Part shown: positions 29,291 through 42,287 of the stretch, piece after piece | Layout of the letters: each line of letters starts with the position of its first letter | How positions within the stretch are numbered: position 1 is the first letter of the stretch | Source: Megachile rotundata | Lineage: Eukaryota; Arthropoda; Insecta; Hymenoptera; Megachilidae | Reading direction: 5' to 3' | DNA length: 64,000 nucleotides | NCBI RefSeq assembly: GCF_050947335.1 | Contig: NW_027473351.1 | Location: 682,001 to 746,000, forward strand | Notes under the pieces: generated by a model | What the model was told of the DNA's origin: nothing | Databases searched by the model: none | Seen by the model: the letters and a program-made list of their open reading frames with translations, nothing else | Position numbers and translations under genes: made by a program

Positions 29291-32224
29291 GATTGTGATT
29301 GTATTATTGTGATTGTATGATTGTGATTGTATGATTGTGATTGTATGATTGTGAATGTATGACTGTGATTGTATGATTGTGAATGTGTGATTGTGATTGT
29401 ATGATTGTTTTTGTATGATTGTGATTGTATAGTAGTAATTGTATGATTGTCATCGTATGATTGTGTTTGTATGATTGTTTTCGTATGATTGTGATTGTAT
29501 AGTAGTAATTGTATGATTGTCTTCGTATGATTGTGATCGTATGATTGTGATTGTATGATTGTGATTGCATGATTGTGATTGTATCATTGTTTTTGTATGA
29601 TTGTGATTGTATGATTGCGATTGTGTGATTGTGATTGTATGATTGTGATTGTATGATTGTGATTGTATGATTGGGATGGTATGATTGTGATTGTATGATT
29701 CTGATTGCATGATTGTGATTGTATGATTGTGATTGTATGATTGTGATTGTATGATTGTGATTGTATCATTGTTTTTGTATGATTGTGATTGTATGATTGC
29801 GATTGTGTGATTGTGATTGTATGATTGTGATTGTATGATTGTGATTGTATGATTGTGATTGTATGATTGTGATTGCATGTTTGTGATTGTATGATTGTGA
29901 TTGTATGATTGTGATTGTATGATTGTGATTGCATGATTGTGATTGAATGATTGTGATTGTATGATTGTGATTGTATGATTGTGATTGTATGATTGTGATT
30001 GTATGATTGTGAATGTATGATTGTGATTGTATGATTGTGATTGTATGATTGTGATTGTATTATTGTGATTGTATGATTGTGATTGTATGATTGTGCTTGT
30101 ATCATTGTTTTTGTATGATTGTGATTGTATGATTGCGATTGTGTGATTGTGATTGTATGATTGTGATTGTATGATTGTGATTGTATGATTGTGAATGTAT
30201 GATTGTGATTGTATGATTGTGATTGTATGATTGTGATTGTATGATTGTTTTTGTATGATTGTGATTGTATAGTAGTAATTGTATGATTGTCTTCGTATGA
30301 TTGTGATCGTATGATTGTGATTGTATGATTGTGATTGTATGATTGTGATTGTATGATTGTGATTGCATGATTGTGATTGAATGATTGTGATTGTATGATT
30401 GTGATTGTATGATTGTGATTGCATGATTGTGATTGTATGATTGTGATTGTATGCTTGTGATTGTATGATTGTGATTGCATGATTGTGATTGAATGATTGT
30501 GATTGTATGATTGTGATTGTACGATTGTGATTGTATGATTGCGATAGTATGATTGTGATTGTATGATTGTGTTTGTATGATTGTGATTGTATGATTGTGA
30601 TTGTATGATCGTTTTTGTGTGATTGTGATTGTATAGTAGTAATTGTAGGATTGTCATCGTATGATTGTGATTGTATGATTGTTTTTGTATGATTGTGATT
30701 GTATAGTAGTAATTGTATGATTGTCTTCGTATGATTGTGATCGTATGATTGTGATTGTATGATTGTGATTGTATGATTGTGATTGTATGATTGTGATTGT
30801 ATGATTGTGATTGTATCATTGTTTTTGTATGATTGTGATTGTATGATTGCGATTGTGTGATTGTGATTGTATGATTGGGATGGTATGATTGTGATTGTAT
30901 GATTGTGATTGCATGATTGTGATTGCATGATTGTGATTGTATGATTGTGATTGTATGATTGTGATTGTATGATTGTGAATGTATGATTGTGATTGTATGA
31001 TTGTGATTGTATGATTGTGATTGTATGATTGTTTTTGTATGATTGTGATTGTATAGTAGTAATTGTATGATTGTCTTCGTATGATTGTGATCGTATGATT
31101 GTGATTGTATGATTGTGATTGTATGATTGTGATTGTATGATTGTGATTGCATGATTGTGATTGAATGATTGTGATTGTATGATTGTGATTGTATGATTGT
31201 GATTGCATGATTGTGATTGTATGATTGTGATTGTATGCTTGTGATTGTATGATTGTGATTGCATGATTGTGATTGAATGATTGTGATTGTATGATTGTGA
31301 TTGTACGATTGTGATTGTATGATTGCGATAGTATGATTGTGATTGTATGATTGTGTTTGTATGATTGTGATGGTATGATTGTGATTGTATGATCGTTTTT
31401 GTGTGATTGTGATTGTATAGTAGTAATTGTAGGATTGTCATCGTATGATTGTGATTGTATGATTGTTTTTGTATGATTGTGATTGTATAGTAGTAATTGT
31501 ATGATTGTCTTCGTATGATTGTGATCGTATGATTGTGATTGTATGATTGTGATTGTATGATTGTGATTGTATGATTGTGATTGTATGATTGTGATTGTAT
31601 GATTGTGATTGTATCATTGTTTTTGTATGATTGTGATTGTATGATTGCGATTGTGTGATTGTGATTGTATGATTGGGATGGTATGATTGTGATTGTATGA
31701 TTGTGATTGCATGATTGTGATTGCATGATTGTGATTGTATGATTGTGATTGTATGATTGTGATTGCATGATTGTGATTGAATGATTGCGATTGTATGATT
31801 GCGATTGTATGATTGAGATTGTATGAGATGTGATTGTATTATTGTGATTGTATGATTGTGATTGTATGATTGTGATTGTATGATTGTGATTGTATGATTG
31901 TGAATGTATGATTATGATTGTATGATTGTGATTGTATGATTGTGATTGTATGGTTGTTTTTGTATGATTGTGATTGTATAGTAGTAATTGTATGATTGTC
32001 ATCGTATGATTGTGATTGTATGATTGCTTTTGTATGATTGTGATTGTATAGTAGTAATTGTATGATTGTCTTCGTATGATTGTGATCGTATGATTGTGAT
32101 TGTATGATTGTGATTGTATGATTGTGATTGTATGATTGTGATTGTATCATTGTGATTGTTTGATTGTGATCATATGATTGTGATTGTATGATTGTGATTG
32201 TATGATTGTGATTGTATGATTGTG
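29291..32224 (+). repeat. Satellite stretch containing the first register shift
   Basis: 14-bp monomers in the usual variant groups, with sub-blocks near 29.6-30.4 and 30.8-31.2 kb that resemble one another. It contains the 15-bp monomer at 31821. The longest stop-free run I note in the window lies here on the - strand (29450-32002, 850 codons) and passes through that insertion, because every - frame of the repeat is open. It is not a gene. Confidence 0.75.
31821..31835 (+). other. 15-bp monomer: first register shift (+1)
   Basis: The monomer reads GTATGAGATGTGATT, one base longer than the consensus. Monomer starts before it all satisfy position = 13 modulo 14 back to the first full monomer at base 13. 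It is found once. Confidence 0.9.
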
Positions 32225-33976
32225 ATTGTATTATTGTGATTGTATGATTGTGATTGTATGATTGTGATTGTATGATTGTGATTGTATGATTGTTTTTGTG
32301 TGATTGTGATTGTATAGTAGTAATTGTAGGATTGTCATCGTATGATTGTGATTGTATGATTGTTTTTGTATGATTGTGATTGTATAGTAGTGATTGTATG
32401 ATTGTCTTCGTATGATTGTGGTTGTATGATTGTGATTGTATCATTGCGATAGTATGATTGTGATTGTATGATTGCGGTCGTATGATTGTGATCGTATGAT
32501 TGTGATTGTATGATTGTGATTGTATGATTGTGATTGTATGATTGTGATTGTATCATTGTGATTGTTTGATTGTGATCATATGATTGTGATTGTATGATTG
32601 TGAATGTATGATTGTGATTGTATCATTGTGATTGTATGATTGTGATTGTATGATTGTTTTTGTGTGATTGTGATTGTATAGTAGTAATTGTAGGATTGTC
32701 ATCGTATGATTGTGATTGTATGATTGTTTTTGTATGATTGTGATTGTATAGTAGTAATTGTATGATTGTCTTCGTATGATTGTGGTTGTATGATTGTGAT
32801 TGTATCATTGCGATAGTATGATTGTGATTGTATGATTGTGATTGTATGATTGTGATTGTATGTTTGCGATAGTGTGATTGGGATTGTGTGATTGTGATTG
32901 TATGATTGTGATTGTATGATTGAGATTGCATGATTGTGATTGTATTATTGTGATTGTATGATTGTGATTGTATGATTGTGATTGTATGATTGTGAATGTA
33001 TGACTGTGATTGTATGATTGTGAATGTGTGATTGTGATTGTATGATTGTTTTTGTATGATTGTGATTGTATAGTAGTAATTGTATGATTGTCATCGTATG
33101 ATTGTGTTTGTATGATTGTTTTTGTATGATTGTGATTGTATAGTAGTAATTGTATGATTGTCTTCGTATGATTGTGATCGTATGATTGTGATTGTATGAT
33201 TGTGATTGCATGATTGTGATTGTATCATTGTTTTTGTATGATTGTGATTGTATGATTGTGATTGTGTGATTGTGATTGTATGATTGTGATTGTATGATTG
33301 TGATTGTATGATTGGGATGGTATGATTGTGATTGTATGATTCTGATTGCATGATTGTGATTGTATGATTGTGATTGTATGATTGTGATTGTATGATTGTG
33401 ATTGTATCATTGTTTTTGTATGATTGTGATTGTATGATTGCGATTGTGTGATTGTGATTGTATGATTGTGATTGTATGATTGTGATTGTATGATTGGGAT
33501 GGTATGATTGTGATTGTATGATTGTGATTGTATGATTGTGATTGCATGTTTGTGATTGTATGATTGTGGTTGTATGATTGTGATTGTATGATTGTGATTG
33601 CATGATTGTGATTGAATGATTGTGATTGTATGATTGTGATTGTATGATTGTGATTGTATGATTGTGATTGTATGATTGTGAATGTATGATTGTGATTGTA
33701 TGATTGTGATTGTATGATTGTGATTGTATTATTGTGATTGTATGATTGTGATTGTATGATTGTGCTTGTATCATTGTTTTTGTATGATTGTGATTGTATG
33801 ATTGCGATTGTGTGATTGTGATTGTATGATTGTGATTGTATGATTGTGATTGTATGATTGTGAATGTATGATTGTGATTGTATGATTGTGATTGTATGAT
33901 TGTGATTGTATGATTGTTTTTGTATGATTGTGATTGTATAGTAGTAATTGTATGATTGTCTTCGTATGATTGTGAT
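32225..33976 (+). repeat. Higher-order block C, copy 3
   Basis: Partner of 15228-16979. The central monomer order is unchanged, with scattered single-base differences. Its left half also recurs at about 36.4-37.3 kb (offset 4123 bp, which is 295 monomers minus 7) and again 2023 bp later. Confidence 0.82.
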
Positions 33977-34159
33977 CGTATGATTGTGATTGTATGATTG
34001 TGATTGTATGATTGTGATTGTATGATTGTGATTGCATGATTGTGATTGAATGATTGTGATTGTATGATTGTGATTGTACGATTGTGATTGTATGATTGCG
34101 ATAGTATGATTGTGATTGTATGATTGTGATTGTATGATTGTGATTGTATGATTGTGATT

Positions 34160-34285
34160 GTAAGATGGCGCGTGTATGATTGAGATTGTATGATTGTGAT
34201 TGTATGATTGTGATCATATGGTTCTGATTGTTCGATTGCGATTGTACGATTGTGATTACATGATTGTGATTGCATGATTGTTTTT
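34160..34285 (+). repeat. Divergent marker block, copy 3 (short, 9 monomers)
   Basis: GTAAGATGGCGCGT to GCATGATTGTTTTT only; the CTATG, TTATG and GCAATT monomers are missing and consensus monomers follow. It closes the block C copy at 32.2-34.0 kb. Confidence 0.85.
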
Positions 34286-34747
34286 GTATGATTGTGATTG
34301 TATGATTGTGATTGTATGATTGTGATTGCATGATTGTGATTGAATGATTGTGATTGTATGATTGTGATTGCACGATTGTGATTGTATGATTGCGATAGTA
34401 TGATTGTGATTGTGTGATTGTGATTGTATGATTGTGATTGTATGATTGTGATTGTATGATTGTGATTGTATGATTGTGATTGTATGATTGTGATTGTATG
34501 GTTGTGATTGTATGATTGTGATTGTATGATTGTGATTGTATGATTGAGATTGTATGATTGTGATTGTATTATTGTGATTGTATGATTGTGAATGTATGAT
34601 TGTGATTGTATGATTGTGATTGTATGACTGTGATTGTACGATTGTTTTTGTATGATTGTGATTGTATAGTAGTAATTGTATGATTGTCTTCGTATGATTG
34701 TGATCGTATGATTGTGATTGTATGATTGTGATTGTATGATTGTGATT

Positions 34748-34755
34748 GTATGATT
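34748..34755 (+). other. 8-bp short monomer (-6)
   Basis: GTATGATT is followed directly by GTATGATTGCGATT. Exactly one TGATTG hexamer is missing. The same short monomer in the same context lies at 37555 and 39578. Confidence 0.92.
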
Positions 34756-35665
34756 GTATGATTGCGATTGTGTGATTGTGATTGTATGATTGGGATGGTA
34801 TGATTGTGATTGTATGATTGTGATTGTATGATTGTGATTGCATGATTGTGATTGTATGATTGTGATTGTATGATTGTGATTGTATGATTGTGATTGTATG
34901 ATTGTGATTGTATGATTGTGATTGTATGATTGTGATTGTATGATTGTGATTGTATGATTGTGAATGTATGATTATGATTGTATGATTGTGATTGTATGAT
35001 TGTGATTGTATGGTTGTTTTTGTATGATTGTGATTGTATAGTAGTAATTGTATGATTGTCATCGTGTGATTGTGATTGTATAGTAGTAATTGTATGATTG
35101 TCATCGTGTGATTGTGATTGTATGATTGCTTTTGTATGATTGTGATTGTATAGTAGTAATTGTATGATTGTCTTCGTATGATTGTGATCGTATGATTGTG
35201 ATTGTATGATTGTGATTGTATGATTGTGATTGTATGATTGTGATTGTATCATTGTGATTGTTTGATTGTGATCATATGATTGTGATTGTATGATTGTGAT
35301 TGTATGATTGTGATTGTATGATTGTGATTGTATGATTGTGATTGTATGATTGTGATTGTATGATTGTGATTGTATGATTGTGATTGTATGATTGTGATTG
35401 TATGATTGTTTTTGTGTGATTGTGATTGTATAGCAGTAATTGTAGAATTGTCATCGTATGATTGTGATTGTATGATTGTTTTTGTATGATTGTGATTGTA
35501 TAGTAGTAATTGTATGATTGTGATTGTATGATTGTGATTGTATCATTGTGATTGTATCATTGTGATTGTTTGATTGTGATCATATGATTGTGATTGTATG
35601 ATTGTGATTGTATGATTGTGAATGTATGATTGTGATTGTATGATTGTGATTGTATGATTGTGATT

Positions 35666-35678
35666 GTATGATTGTGAT
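35666..35678 (+). other. 13-bp monomer (-1)
   Basis: GTATGATTGTGAT precedes GTATGATTGTTTTT, one T short. The same lesion in the same context lies at 38067. Confidence 0.92.
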
Positions 35679-36103
35679 GTATGATTGTTTTTGTGTGATT
35701 GTGATTGTATAGTAGTAATTGTAGGATTGTCATCGTATGATTGTGATTGTATGATTGTTTTTGTATGATTGTGATTGTATAGTAGTAATTGTATGATTGT
35801 CTTCGTATGATTGTGGTTGTATGATTGTGATTGTATCATTGCGATAGTATGATTGTGATTGTATGATTGTGATTGTATGATTGTGATTGTATGATTGCGA
35901 TAGTATGATTGGGATTGTGTGATTGTGATTGTATGATTGTGATTGTATGATTGAGATTGCATGATTGTGATTGTATTATTGTGATTGTATGATTGTGATT
36001 GTATGTTTGTGAATGTATGACTGTGATTGTATGATTGTGAATGTGTCATTGTGATTGTATGATTGTTTTTGTATGATTGTGATTGTATAGTAGTAATTGT
36101 ATG

Positions 36104-38010
36104 ATTGTCATCGTATGATTGTGTTTGTATGATTGTTTTTGTATGATTGTGATTGTATAGTAGTAATTGTATGATTGTCTTCGTATGATTGTGATCGTAT
36201 GATTGTGATTGTATGATTGTGATTGCATGATTGTGATTGTATCATTGTTTTTGTATGATTGTGATTGTATGATTGCGATTGTGTGATTGTGATTGTATGA
36301 TTGTGATTGTATGATTGTGATTGTATGATTGAGATTGTATGATTGTGATTGTATTATTGTGATTGTATGATTGTGATTGTATGATTGTGATTGTATGATT
36401 GTGATTGTATGATTGTTTTTGTGTGATTGTGATTGTATAGTAGTAATTGTAGGATTGTCATCGTATGATTGTGATTGTATGATTGTTTTTGTATGATTGT
36501 GATTGTATAGTAGTAATTGTATGATTGTCTTCGTATGATTGTGGTTGTATGATTGTGATTGTATCATTGCGATAGTATGATTGTGATTGTATGATTGCGG
36601 TCGTATGATTGTGATCGTATGATTGTGATTGTATGATTGTGATTGTATGATTGTGATTGTATGATTGTGATTGTATCATTGTGATTGTTTGATTGTGATC
36701 ATATGATTGTGATTGTATGATTGTGAATGTATGATTGTGATTGTATCATTGTGATTGTATGATTGTGATTGTATGATTGTTTTTGTGTGATTGTGATTGT
36801 ATAGTAGTAATTGTAGGATTGTCATCGTATGATTGTGATTGTATGATTGTTTTTGTATGATTGTGATTGTATAGTAGTAATTGTATGATTGTCTTCGTAT
36901 GATTGTGGTTGTATGATTGTGATTGTATCATTGCGATAGTATGATTGTGATTGTATGATTGTGATTGTATGATTGTGATTGTATGTTTGCGATAGTGTGA
37001 TTGGGATTGTGTGATTGTGATTGTATGATTGTGATTGTATGATTGAGATTGCATGATTGTGATTGTATTATTGTGATTGTATGATTGTGATTGTATGATT
37101 GTGATTGTATGTTTGTGAATGTATGACTGTGATTGTATGATTGTGAATGTGTGATTGTGATTGTATGATTGTTTTTGTATGATTGTGATTGTATAGTAGT
37201 AATTGTATGATTGTCATCGTATGATTGTGTTTGTATGATTGTTTTTGTATGATTGTGATTGTATAGTAGTAATTGTATGATTGTCTTCGTATGATTGTGA
37301 TCGTATGATTGTGATTGTATGATTGTGATTGTATGATTGTGATTGCATGATTGTGATTGAATGATTGTGATTGTATGATTGTGATTGTACGATTGTGATT
37401 GTATGATTGCGATAGTATGATTGTGATTGTATGATTGTGATTGTATGATTGTGATTGTATGATTGTGATTGTATAGTAGTAATTGTATGAATGTCTTCGT
37501 ATGATTGTGATCGTATGATTGTGATTGTATGATTGTGATTGTATGATTGTGATTGTATGATTGTATGATTGCGATTGTGTGATTGTGATTGTATGATTGG
37601 GATGGTATGATTGTGATTGTATGATTGTGATTGTATGATTGTGATTGCATGATTGTGATTGTATGATTGTGATTGTATGATTGTGATTGTATGATTGTGA
37701 TTGCATGATTGTGATTGAATGATTGTGATTGTATGATTGTGATTGTGTGATTGTGATTGTATGATTGGGATGGTATGATTGTGATTGTATGATTGTGATT
37801 GTATGATTGTGATTGTATGATTGTGATTGCATGATTGTGATTGTATGATTGTGATTGTATGATTGGGATGGTATGATTGTGATTGTATGATTGTGATTGT
37901 ATGATTGTGATTGTATGATTGTGATTGCATGATTGTGATTGTATGATTGTGATTGTATTATTGTGATTGTATGATTGTGATTGTATGATTGTGATTGTAT
38001 GATTGTGATT
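36104..38010 (+). repeat. 2023-bp tandem higher-order repeat, copy 1
   Basis: Matches 38127-40033 at an offset of 2023 bp, which is 145 monomers minus 7. The 7-bp deficit is exactly one 6-bp-short monomer (37555) plus one 1-bp-short monomer (38067) lying between equivalent points. Anchors are GTGTTTG at 36121 against 38144 and the TATTATT monomer near 37956 against 39979. No gene is visible. Confidence 0.85.
37555..37562 (+). other. 8-bp short monomer (-6), 2023-bp repeat copy 1
   Basis: Same loss of one TGATTG hexamer as at 34748. Confidence 0.92.
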
Positions 38011-38066
38011 GTATGATTGTGAATGTATGATTGTGATTGTATGATTGTGATTGTATGATTGTGATT

Positions 38067-38079
38067 GTATGATTGTGAT
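38067..38079 (+). other. 13-bp monomer (-1)
   Basis: Same single-base loss as at 35666. It is not found at the equivalent point after the second 2023-bp copy. Confidence 0.9.
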
Positions 38080-38126
38080 GTATGATTGTTTTTGTGTGAT
38101 TGTGATTGTATAGTAGTAATTGTAGG

Positions 38127-40033
38127 ATTGTCATCGTATGATTGTGTTTGTATGATTGTTTTTGTATGATTGTGATTGTATAGTAGTAATTGTATGATTG
38201 TCTTCGTATGATTGTGATCGTATGATTGTGATTGTATGATTGTGATTGCATGATTGTGATTGTATCATTGTTTTTGTATGATTGTGATTGTATGATTGCG
38301 ATTGTGTGATTGTGATTGTATGATTGTGATTGTATGATTGTGATTGTATGATTGAGATTGTATGATTGTGATTGTATTATTGTGATTGTATGATTGTGAT
38401 TGTATGATTGTGATTGTATGATTGTGATTGTATGATTGTTTTTGTGTGATTGTGATTGTATAGTAGTAATTGTAGGATTGTCATCGTATGATTGTGATTG
38501 TATGATTGTTTTTGTATGATTGTGATTGTATAGTAGTAATTGTATGATTGTCTTCGTATGATTGTGGTTGTATGATTGTGATTGTATCATTGCGATAGTA
38601 TGATTGTGATTGTATGATTGCGGTCGTATGATTGTGATCGTATGATTGTGATTGTATGATTGTGATTGTATGATTGTGATTGTATGATTGTGATTGTATC
38701 ATTGTGATTGTTTGATTGTGATCATATGATTGTGATTGTATGATTGTGAATGTATGATTGTGATTGTATCATTGTGATTGTATGATTGTGATTGTATGAT
38801 TGTTTTTGTGTGATTGTGATTGTATAGTAGTAATTGTAGGATTGTCATCGTATGATTGTGATTGTATGATTGTTTTTGTATGATTGTGATTGTATAGTAG
38901 TAATTGTATGATTGTCTTCGTATGATTGTGGTTGTATGATTGTGATTGTATCATTGCGATAGTATGATTGTGATTGTATGATTGTGATTGTATGATTGTG
39001 ATTGTATGTTTGCGATAGTGTGATTGGGATTGTGTGATTGTGATTGTATGATTGTGATTGTATGATTGAGATTGCATGATTGTGATTGTATTATTGTGAT
39101 TGTATGATTGTGATTGTATGATTGTGATTGTATGTTTGTGAATGTATGACTGTGATTGTATGATTGTGAATGTGTGATTGTGATTGTATGATTGTTTTTG
39201 TATGATTGTGATTGTATAGTAGTAATTGTATGATTGTCATCGTATGATTGTGTTTGTATGATTGTTTTTGTATGATTGTGATTGTATAGTAGTAATTGTA
39301 TGATTGTCTTCGTATGATTGTGATCGTATGATTGTGATTGTATGATTGTGATTGTATGATTGTGATTGCATGATTGTGATTGAATGATTGTGATTGTATG
39401 ATTGTGATTGTACGATTGTGATTGTATGATTGCGATAGTATGATTGTGATTGTATGATTGTGATTGTATGATTGTGATTGTATGATTGTGATTGTATAGT
39501 AGTAATTGTATGATTGTCTTCGTATGATTGTGATCGTATGATTGTGATTGTATGATTGTGATTGTATGATTGTGATTGTATGATTGTATGATTGCGATTG
39601 TGTGATTGTGATTGTATGATTGGGATGGTATGATTGTGATTGTATGATTGTGATTGTATGATTGTGATTGCATGATTGTGATTGTATGATTGTGATTGTA
39701 TGATTGTGATTGTATGATTGTGATTGCATGATTGTGATTGAATGATTGTGATTGTATGATTGTGATTGTGTGATTGTGATTGTATGATTGGGATGGTATG
39801 ATTGTGATTGTATGATTGTGATTGTATGATTGTGATTGTATGATTGTGATTGCATGATTGTGATTGTATGATTGTGATTGTATGATTGGGATGGTATGAT
39901 TGTGATTGTATGATTGTGATTGTATGATTGTGATTGTATGATTGTGATTGCATGATTGTGATTGTATGATTGTGATTGTATTATTGTGATTGTATGATTG
40001 TGATTGTATGATTGTGATTGTATGATTGTGAAT
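38127..40033 (+). repeat. 2023-bp tandem higher-order repeat, copy 2
   Basis: Second copy of the unit. It carries the same short 8-bp monomer (39578-39585), 2023 bp after that of copy 1, so the deletion is older than this duplication. Near 40030 the offset changes to 2009 bp, one monomer less, where the copies separate. Confidence 0.85.
39578..39585 (+). other. 8-bp short monomer (-6), 2023-bp repeat copy 2
   Basis: Lies 2023 bp after the one at 37555. Confidence 0.92.
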
Positions 40034-41400
40034 GTATGATTGTGAATGTATGATTGTGATTGTATGATTGTGATTGTATGATTGTTTTTGTGTGATTGTG
40101 ATTGTATAGTAGTAATTGTAGGATTGTCATCGTATGATTGTGATTGTATGATTGTTTTTGTATGATTGTGATTGTATAGTAGTAACTGTATGATTGTCTT
40201 CGTATGGTTGTGGTTGTATGATTGTGATTGTATCATTGCGATAGTATGATTGTGATTGTATGATTGTGATTGTATGATTGTGATTGTATGATTGCGATAG
40301 TATGATTGGGATTGTGTGATTGTGATTGTATGATTGTGATTGTATGATTGAGATTGCATGATTGTGATTGTATTATTGTGATTGTATGATTGTGATTGTA
40401 TGATTGTGATTGTATGTTTGTGAATGTATGACTGTGATTGTATGATTGTGAATGTGTGATTGTGATTGTATGATTGTTTTTGTATGATTGTGATTGTATA
40501 GTAGTAATTGTATGATTGTCACCGTATGATTGTGTTTGTATGATTGTTTTTGTATGATTGTGATTGTATAGTAGTAATTGTATGATTGTCTTCGTATGAT
40601 TGTGATCGTATGATTGTGATTGCATGATTGTGATTGCATGATTGTGATTGTATCATTGTTTTTGTATGATTGTGATTGTATGATTGCGATTGTGTGATTG
40701 TGATTGTATGATTGTGATTGTATGATTGTGATTGTATGATTGAGATTGTATGATTGTGATTGTATTATTGTGATTGTATGATTGTGATTGTATGATTGTG
40801 ATTGTATGATTGTGAATGTATGATTGTGATTGTATGATTGTGATTGTATGACTGTGATTGTATGATTGTTTTTGTATGATTGTGATTGTATAGTAGTAAT
40901 TGTATGAATGTCTTCGTATGATTGTGATCGTATGATTGTGATTGTATGATTGTGATTGTATGATTGTGATTGTATGATTGTGATTGTATCATTGTTTTTG
41001 TATGATTGTGATTGTATGATTGCGATTGTGTGATTGTGATTGTATGATTGGGATGGTATGATTGTGATTGTATGATTGTGATTGTATGATTGTGATTGCA
41101 TGATTGTGATTGTATGATTGTGATTGTATGATTGTGATTGTATGATTGTGATTGCATGATTGTGATTGAATGATTGTGATTGTATGATTGTGATTGTATG
41201 ATTGTGATTGTATGATTGTGATTGTATGATTGTGATTGTATGATTGTGATTGCATGATTGTGATTGTATGATTGCGATTGTATGATTGTGATTGTATGAT
41301 TGTGATTGTATGATTGAGATTGAATGATTGTGATTGTATGATTGTGATTGTATGATTGTGAATGTATGATTGTGATTGTATGATTGTGATTGTATGATTG
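40034..41400 (+). repeat. Satellite stretch between the 2023-bp repeat and the 11.8-kb pair
   Basis: Ordinary monomers and variant groups, with TAGTAGTAATT monomers, GTGAATG runs and TTGGGATGG monomers. No register shift, divergent marker or gene is seen. Confidence 0.72.
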
Positions 41401-42105
41401 TGATTGTATGATTGTTTTTGTATGATTGTGATTGTATAGTAGTAATTGTATGATTGTCATCGTATGATTGTGATTGTATGATTGTTTTCGTATGATTGTG
41501 ATTGTATAGTAGTAATTGTATGATTGTCTTCGTATGATTGTGATCGTATGATTGTGATTGTATGATTGTGATTGTATGATTGTGATTGTATGATTTGAAT
41601 TGTACGATTTGAATTGTATGATTGCGATCGTATCATTGTTTGTGTATGATTGTGATTGTATGATTGCGATAGTATGATTGTGATTGTATGATTGTGTTTG
41701 TATGATTGTGATTGTATGATTGTGATTGTATGATTGTGATTGTATGATTGCGATTGTATGATTGAGATTGTATGATTGTGATTGTATTATTGTGATTGTA
41801 TGATTGTGATTGTATGATTGTGATTGTATGATTGTGATTGAATGATTGTGATTGTATGATTGTGATTGTACAATTGTGATTGTATGATTGCGATAGTATG
41901 ATTGTGATTGTATGATTGTGTTTGTATGATTGTGATTGTATGATTGTGATTGTATGATTGTGATTGTATGATTGCGATTGTATGATTGAGATTGTATGAT
42001 TGTGATTGTATTATTGTGATTGTATGATTGTGATTGTATGATTGTGATTGTATGATTGTGATTGTATGATTGTGATTGTATGATTGTGATTGTATGATTG
42101 TGATT

Positions 42106-42287
42106 GTAAGATGGCGCGTGTATGATTGAGATTGTATGATTGTGATTGTATGATTGTGATCATATGGTTCTGATTGTTCGATTGCGATTGTACGATTGTG
42201 ATTACATGATTGTGATTGCATGATTGTTTTTGTATGATTGTGATTCTATGATTGTGATTTTATGATTGTGCCTGTATGACTGTGATT
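42106..42287 (+). repeat. Divergent marker block, copy 4 (partial, 13 monomers)
   Basis: Runs from GTAAGATGGCGCGT to the monomer after GTGCCT, then returns to consensus. It lacks the GCAATT/TTATGAG end. Confidence 0.85.

Larger units (their letters stand above)
34286..36103 (+). repeat. Satellite stretch with a 42-bp local duplication and two short monomers
   Basis: Contains the 8-bp monomer at 34748 and the 13-bp monomer at 35666, in the same contexts as those of the 2023-bp repeat. At 35036 and 35078 the GTATAGTAGTAATT monomer occurs 42 bp apart (three monomers) instead of the usual 70 bp, a local duplication. No gene is visible. Confidence 0.75.

Noticed and set aside
29450..32002. Very long - strand open reading frame (850 codons), and dozens of shorter ones up to about 550 codons
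   Set aside because: The repeat consensus has no stop in any - frame, so length is expected by arithmetic. The product is only the 14-residue period, starts and stops fall at random variant monomers, frames overlap one another, and no non-repeat domain, signal peptide or gene context is present.
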